A stretch of 64,000 nucleotides of DNA from UBA1413 sp964650525 (lineage in GTDB: Bacteria > Bacteroidota > Bacteroidia > Bacteroidales > Prolixibacteraceae), in contig CAZYUA010000024.1 of the NCBI GenBank assembly GCA_964650525.1, positions 1-64,000 on the forward strand, written 5' to 3'. This document shows positions 60,170-64,000 of this stretch, piece by piece. The position numbers were made by a program, and so were the translations under genes. Every line of letters starts with the position of its first letter. The first letter of the stretch is position 1. A model generated the notes under the pieces. It worked only from the letters and a program-made list of their open reading frames with translations. It was not told where the DNA came from and searched no databases.

Positions 60170-61707
60170 AAATCAAATTTTATTCCCTGGGCCAGGGGGA
60201 GGTCATTGCCGTAGTTGATGGTGTTGGTCTGGCGGCGCATGTAGGCTTTCCATGCGTCGGAACCCGATTCGCGGCCTCCGCCGGTATCTTTTTCCCCGCC
60301 GAAGGCTCCGCCGATTTCGGCTCCCGAGGTGCCGATGTTGACGTTGGCGATGCCGCAGTCGGAGCCTGCAGCCGACAGGAACAGTTCTGCTTCCTGAAGG
60401 TTGGTGGTGAAGATGGCCGAGGAGAGGCCCTGGGGCACGGCATTGTGCAGGGCGATGGCCTCATCCGGTGTGCGGTATCTGATCAGGTAGAGCAGGGGGG
60501 CAAAGGTCTCTTCCTGCACAATGGCGTAATGGTTCTCCACTTCGGCGATGGCCGGAACCACATAGCAACCCGAGGTGTATTCCCCGCCAGTCAGCTCTTC
60601 GCCGCCACAGAGGATTTTCCCGCCTTCGGCTTTCACCCGGGCAACGGCTTCGAGGTAGGTTTTCTTCGCCCCGCAGTCGATCAGGGGTCCCAAATGGGTG
60701 GCAGGGTCGAGGGGATGGCCGATGCGGAGGCTTTTGTAGGCCGCTACCAGTTTCTGGCTGAACTCTTCGAAGAGCGATTCATGGAGGATGATCCTCCGCG
60801 TGGAGGTACACCGCTGTCCGCAGGTGCCCACAGCCCCGAAGATGACGGCACGCAAGGCAAGTTCAAGGTTGGCATGGGGGGTGACGATGATGGCGTTGTT
60901 GCCTCCCAGTTCCAGGATCGATTTTCCCAGCCGTTCCCCGATGAGGCGGCCGGCCTTCTTGCCGATTTTCGTGGAACCGGTGAAGGAGATCAACGGAATC
61001 CTCGGGTCGGCGAACAGGTCGTCGCCCAAGTATTTCGAACTGGTGGCCACCAGGTTGAGCACCCCTTCGGGGATGTCGTTCCGGTGCAGGACCTCCGCCA
61101 CGATTTTGTGGACGGCGATGGCGCAGAGCAGCACCTTGGAGGAGGGTTTCCAGAGGACCACATCGCCGGCGATCAGGGCGATCATGGCATTCCACGCCCA
61201 TACCGCCACCGGGAAGTTGAAGGCCGACACCACGCCGACGATCCCCAAAGGATGGTACTGGTCGTACATGCGGTGATCGGGCCGTTCGCTGTGCATGGTG
61301 AACCCGTACAACTGGCGGGATTGTCCGACGGCAAAGTCGCAGATGTCGATCATCTCCTGGACCTCCCCGAGGCCTTCCTGGTAGATTTTGCCCATCTCAT
61401 AGCTTACCAGCCGGCCCAGGGGCTCCTTATATTTCCGGAGTTCGAGGCCGATCTGGCGCACGATCTCCCCCCGTTGGGGCGCGGGAACCTTCCGCCAAAT
61501 GACAAAGGCTTTTTGGGCCCGTTCCACCGTTGCGTTATAATCTTCAAGGGTGGCCTGCCTGACGGCGGCTATTTCCCTGCCGTCGGCGGGGGAATAGGAG
61601 GTCAGCAGGTCGCCGGCACATTCGTGCCACACCGTCCCCGTGCACAATCCGGAATTGACCTTTTCAATTCCCAGTTGCTTCAGTACTTCGTTAAAGTCGG
61701 TATACAT
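60166..61707 (-). CDS. Aminoadipate-semialdehyde dehydrogenase (ALDH7/antiquitin type)
   Basis: A 513-residue aldehyde dehydrogenase. Active-site segments are SILELGGNNAIIVTP (Glu), FGAVGTCGQRCTSTRRIIL (nucleophilic Cys) and FTGSTKIGKKAGRL, with GIVGVVSAFNFPVAVWAWNA typical of the ALDH7 group. ALDH7 oxidises 2-aminoadipate 6-semialdehyde to 2-aminoadipate, the step after saccharopine cleavage. Being in one operon with LKR and SDH makes that assignment strong. The start ATG at 61707 is followed by MYTDFNEVLKQLG. Confidence 0.9.
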   Translation of the reverse strand: MYTDFNEVLKQLGIEKVNSGLCTGTVWHECAGDLLTSYSPADGREIAAVRQATLEDYNATVERAQKAFVIWRKVPAPQRGEIVRQIGLELRKYKEPLGRLVSYEMGKIYQEGLGEVQEMIDICDFAVGQSRQLYGFTMHSERPDHRMYDQYHPLGIVGVVSAFNFPVAVWAWNAMIALIAGDVVLWKPSSKVLLCAIAVHKIVAEVLHRNDIPEGVLNLVATSSKYLGDDLFADPRIPLISFTGSTKIGKKAGRLIGERLGKSILELGGNNAIIVTPHANLELALRAVIFGAVGTCGQRCTSTRRIILHESLFEEFSQKLVAAYKSLRIGHPLDPATHLGPLIDCGAKKTYLEAVARVKAEGGKILCGGEELTGGEYTSGCYVVPAIAEVENHYAIVQEETFAPLLYLIRYRTPDEAIALHNAVPQGLSSAIFTTNLQEAELFLSAAGSDCGIANVNIGTSGAEIGGAFGGEKDTGGGRESGSDAWKAYMRRQTNTINYGNDLPLAQGIKFDL

Positions 61708-61734
61708 ATTCTACGTTTTTTGTTTGGTTTACGG

Positions 61735-62559
61735 TTATTTCAACGCTTTAATTTCCTTGCTCTTTAACAAAGATTCCATTTGAGCAATTGCAATTTCATT
61801 CAATTGGGATAAACGTTCATTTTGTTTTAAACCCTTATTAATCAAAACAGCGTTGATGCTTTCCATATTCGAAAGCACAACCAATTGTTCAATACTAGCA
61901 TTGTCACGGATATTCCCTTCGGCTCCTGCATTGGTTTCGCGCCATTGTTTAGCGGTCATTCCGAATAGAGCCATATTCAGCATATCTGCTTCATCGGCAT
62001 ACATATAGTTTATTTTTTCTTTTGAAAGAGATGCAGGAATAAGGTTTGCTTTAATGGAATCGGTATGAATGTGATAGTTCACCTTAGCCAGAGTTCGTTG
62101 GAGGTTCCAGGATAATTTTAAACGGTCGTTTTCGTCCTCTTTAAGACGTTGGAATTCTTTAATGAAATAGAATTTAAATTCTGCGCTTATCCAGGTGGCA
62201 AATTCAAATGCAATATCACGATGAGCATAGGTTCCTCCGTAACGTCCAGATTTAGAAATTATTCCAATTGCACTTGTGGAATCAATCCATTTCTGAGGAG
62301 TTAGCGTAAAACTGTTTGATCCTGATTCGTTTTTAAAGGCATCGAATTCGATGCCTTTAAAATTAGGATTGTTTAATTGTTCCCAAAGTCCGCAAAATTC
62401 AATAGCACCTCGGGTACGCATCCAGTTTTGAATAATGTAATTCGTCCTTTCTGCATCTCTGTAACGTGCCATATCGGTTAGTGAAATGTAATCATTGACT
62501 AAATCGGAAATCAATGCAATTTCTCTACCTTGAACAAATATTTTCTTATTTTTCACCAT
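61735..62559 (-). CDS. KilA-N domain protein
   Basis: The 274-residue protein begins with a KilA-N domain (NDYISLTDMARYRDAERTNY, IQNWMRTRGAIEFCGLWE and GGTYAHRDIAFEFATWISAE), a phage-type DNA-binding fold found in antirepressors, followed by a helical C-terminal region (SIEQLVVLSNMESINAVLIN). Its DNA is AT-rich and unlike the GC-rich genes on both sides. It sits in-line with the lysine operon (28 bp before the aldehyde dehydrogenase gene) and 32 bp after the hydratase. This looks like an acquired cassette; whether it regulates the neighbours is unknown. Confidence 0.85.
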   Translation of the reverse strand: MVKNKKIFVQGREIALISDLVNDYISLTDMARYRDAERTNYIIQNWMRTRGAIEFCGLWEQLNNPNFKGIEFDAFKNESGSNSFTLTPQKWIDSTSAIGIISKSGRYGGTYAHRDIAFEFATWISAEFKFYFIKEFQRLKEDENDRLKLSWNLQRTLAKVNYHIHTDSIKANLIPASLSKEKINYMYADEADMLNMALFGMTAKQWRETNAGAEGNIRDNASIEQLVVLSNMESINAVLINKGLKQNERLSQLNEIAIAQMESLLKSKEIKALK

Positions 62560-62591
62560 AATGAAGTTTTAAAACCAACAAGGTGATCTCC

Positions 62592-64000
62592 TCAAATTTT
62601 GTGATCATTGAGTGCTTTTACTAGACCCCCTTTTTCGAGGATCTCCATCAATTTTGCCGGAAGGGGATTGAACCGGAAGCGCTGATCCCCGATGGTGACC
62701 ACTCCCTCGCGAAGGCTGACGGTGACCTGGTCACCGGGGCGATATGCCCTGACGGCCTCCGGAAGCACCAGCAGGGGCAGTCCCTGGTTGATGGCCGACC
62801 GGAAAAAGATCCGGTTCACCGACCGGGCGATGACCGCCTGAACGCCCGCAAAGGCGAGGCCCACCGCCGGATGTTCACGGGAGCTTCCGCAGCCAAAATT
62901 TTCCCCGGCGATCACCATATCGCCTTTTTTGACGGTTTCTGCAAACCTGGGGTCGAAACCCTTGAAGAGGTGGGGCAGGATTTTATCGGGTTCCGAGCTG
63001 TTGACTTCGTAGGTGAGGTTCCCGGCGAACATCTGGTCCGTGTTGAGGTTATCGGCATCGGCATACCCCCACACCCCGTTGTGGTAACGGTTGTCGGCCT
63101 GATCGATGGTGACGGTTTTTGCGGCCCCTTTTCCGTGGGGAAAACGATGTCCCTGACGCGTTTCCGGAGAGGTGAACTTCTCTTCGTTGGCCGGGAGGGT
63201 TACCGCGGACGGGGAGGTGATTTGTCCGTCGAGGGTTGAGAGGATGACCGCGGACGGGGAGGTAATTTTTCCTTCGATGGCCGACAGGATGACTGTTGCC
63301 GGGGAGGCCAGGTAGATGGAGGCGTTTTTGTTTCCCATGCGGCCAAGGAAGTTGCGGTTGGCGGTCGAGATGACAGTGGTGCCGTCGGCGGGAATCCCCT
63401 GTCCGGTCCCCAGACACGGCCCGCAGGAGGGGGTGAGGATGGACGCCCCCGCCTGGAGGAAAATTTCGGCAATGCCGGTGCGGATCGCTTCAAGATAAAT
63501 CTCTTTGGAAGCCGGAATCACCAGAAGTTGCACTCCCGGGGCGACTTTTTTGCCTTTCAGGAGGGAGGCGGCGATTTGGAGGTCGCTCAGCCTGCCGTTG
63601 GTGCAGGTGCCGATCAGGGCCTGCTGGATGGGTGTGCCAGCCACTTCGTCGACTGCTTTGACGTTGTCGACCTGGTGGGGTGCGGAGACCACCGGGAAGA
63701 GGGTGTTCAGGTCCAGGGTAATTTCCTTCACGTAACGGGCATCGGGGTCGGCCCATAAGCCAAAGGGGTTGTTACCGGAACCGGCAGACGCCTCATTTGC
63801 CGTCGTCCTGTTTGCCCGAGAATCGCCGTGGTTTTCCGCAGAGTCAGGGGCACTCTTCCCAAGATACTCCCTGAGTACCTCGTCAGGAGGGAAAACGCAG
63901 TTTTTTGCGCCCATTTCGGAGGCGAGGTTGGCGATGGTCATCCGGTCGTCGATGGAAAGGGTGTTGACGCCGTCACCGTGGATTTCCACGGAGAGGTAGT
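62592..64000 (-). CDS. Fused aconitase-family hydratase (LeuC-LeuD type), 5' end outside the window
   Basis: At least 469 residues are visible and the N-terminus runs off the right edge. The first part is LeuC-like: LSIDDRMTIANLASEMGAKN, ALIGTCTNGRLSDL (cysteine ligand) and LTPSCGPCLGTGQG (two further 4Fe-4S ligands), followed by GRMGNKNASIYLASPATV. A low-complexity stretch with three 15-residue copies of a LeuC-tail motif follows (63171-63305), then a LeuD-like swivel domain with NLNTDQMFAGNLTYEV, GENFGCGSSREHPAVG and SVNRIFFRSAINQGLPLL. Large and small subunits are separate in most bacteria. The substrate may be isopropylmalate, homoaconitate or a related acid. Confidence 0.85.
   Translation of the reverse strand, partial: YLSVEIHGDGVNTLSIDDRMTIANLASEMGAKNCVFPPDEVLREYLGKSAPDSAENHGDSRANRTTANEASAGSGNNPFGLWADPDARYVKEITLDLNTLFPVVSAPHQVDNVKAVDEVAGTPIQQALIGTCTNGRLSDLQIAASLLKGKKVAPGVQLLVIPASKEIYLEAIRTGIAEIFLQAGASILTPSCGPCLGTGQGIPADGTTVISTANRNFLGRMGNKNASIYLASPATVILSAIEGKITSPSAVILSTLDGQITSPSAVTLPANEEKFTSPETRQGHRFPHGKGAAKTVTIDQADNRYHNGVWGYADADNLNTDQMFAGNLTYEVNSSEPDKILPHLFKGFDPRFAETVKKGDMVIAGENFGCGSSREHPAVGLAFAGVQAVIARSVNRIFFRSAINQGLPLLVLPEAVRAYRPGDQVTVSLREGVVTIGDQRFRFNPLPAKLMEILEKGGLVKALNDHKI
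63171..63305 (-). repeat. Three 45-bp coding repeats of the LeuC tail
   Basis: Within the fused hydratase gene the segment SPATVILSAIEGKIT is followed by SPSAVILSTLDGQIT and SPSAVTLPANEEKFT, each 15 residues. The first matches the normal end of LeuC large subunits; the other two are duplicates. On the DNA a 17-bp stretch (ACCGCGGACGGGGAGGT) recurs identically 45 bp apart at 63202 and 63247. Confidence 0.85.

Noticed and set aside
60445..61767. Plus-strand ORF of 440 residues opposite the aldehyde dehydrogenase gene
   Set aside because: It is a high-GC shadow with biased Gly/Asp/His composition and no family pattern.

Overview
The window comes from a Bacteroidota chromosome, most likely an anaerobic polysaccharide-degrading member of Bacteroidales or a close relative. 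The evidence is a SusC/SusD operon, type IX secretion parts (PorP/SprF, a CHU_C sorting domain), GldB, a MurF-alanine racemase fusion, YjjG, candidate TAnnTTTG -7 promoter boxes, few Shine-Dalgarno sequences and many lipoproteins with short lipobox signals. Base composition is close to balanced, with AT-richer patches at about 9.1-10.5 kb, 23.8-25.0 kb and 61.7-62.6 kb that look like accessory DNA.

Layout. 0-10.6 kb: tRNA-like palindromic repeats, a membrane methyltransferase, a GH115 alpha-glucuronidase, a secreted cupin, a PHP-domain phosphoesterase, a UvrD-type helicase, an AT-rich lipoprotein and tRNA-Thr. 10.6-16.9 kb: an exported sugar-isomerase-like TIM barrel, a GH127 arabinofuranosidase, ArgH and a GT39 glycosyltransferase. 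17-22.6 kb: DnaK behind a sigma-54-like promoter, an RluA-type pseudouridine synthase, Cdd, a LysM glucosaminidase and Fmt. 22.6-25 kb: a scar region with a seven-copy hairpin array, the 3' part of a second susD and a frameshifted leucine-rich-repeat gene. 25-30.6 kb: an intact susC-susD-lipoprotein operon with a clear terminator.

30.9-44.7 kb: YjjG, RsmI, a conserved unknown, Tdk overlapping MurF-Alr, a Crp-family regulator, NadE divergent from GldB, a DUF1080 lipoprotein, a phosphofructokinase with mixed motifs, a GT2 enzyme and an NtrC-like regulator without a DNA-binding domain. 45-50.9 kb: two L,D-transpeptidases with an unknown membrane protein, downstream of a helical lipoprotein and a terminator; then an ECF sigma factor, a PepSY-like protein, tRNA-His and an adenine-deaminase-type enzyme. 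51-57.4 kb: a zinc-metallopeptidase lipoprotein, a hemolysin III protein and a type IX secretion cluster. 57.5-64 kb: a lysine-catabolism operon (aminoadipate-semialdehyde dehydrogenase, lysine-ketoglutarate reductase, saccharopine dehydrogenase), preceded by an AT-rich KilA-N gene and a fused LeuC-LeuD hydratase that runs off the right edge.

How the genes fit together. GH115, GH127, DUF1080 and the Sus system point to uptake of plant-type glycans. The transpeptidase group, glucosaminidase and MurF-Alr belong to the cell wall. The three saccharopine-pathway genes should convert lysine to 2-aminoadipate. The least ordinary features are the hairpin array, the sigma-54-type dnaK promoter with an upstream dyad, the triplicated LeuC tail in the fused hydratase, the KilA-N gene inside the metabolic gene run and the very small type IX cargo.
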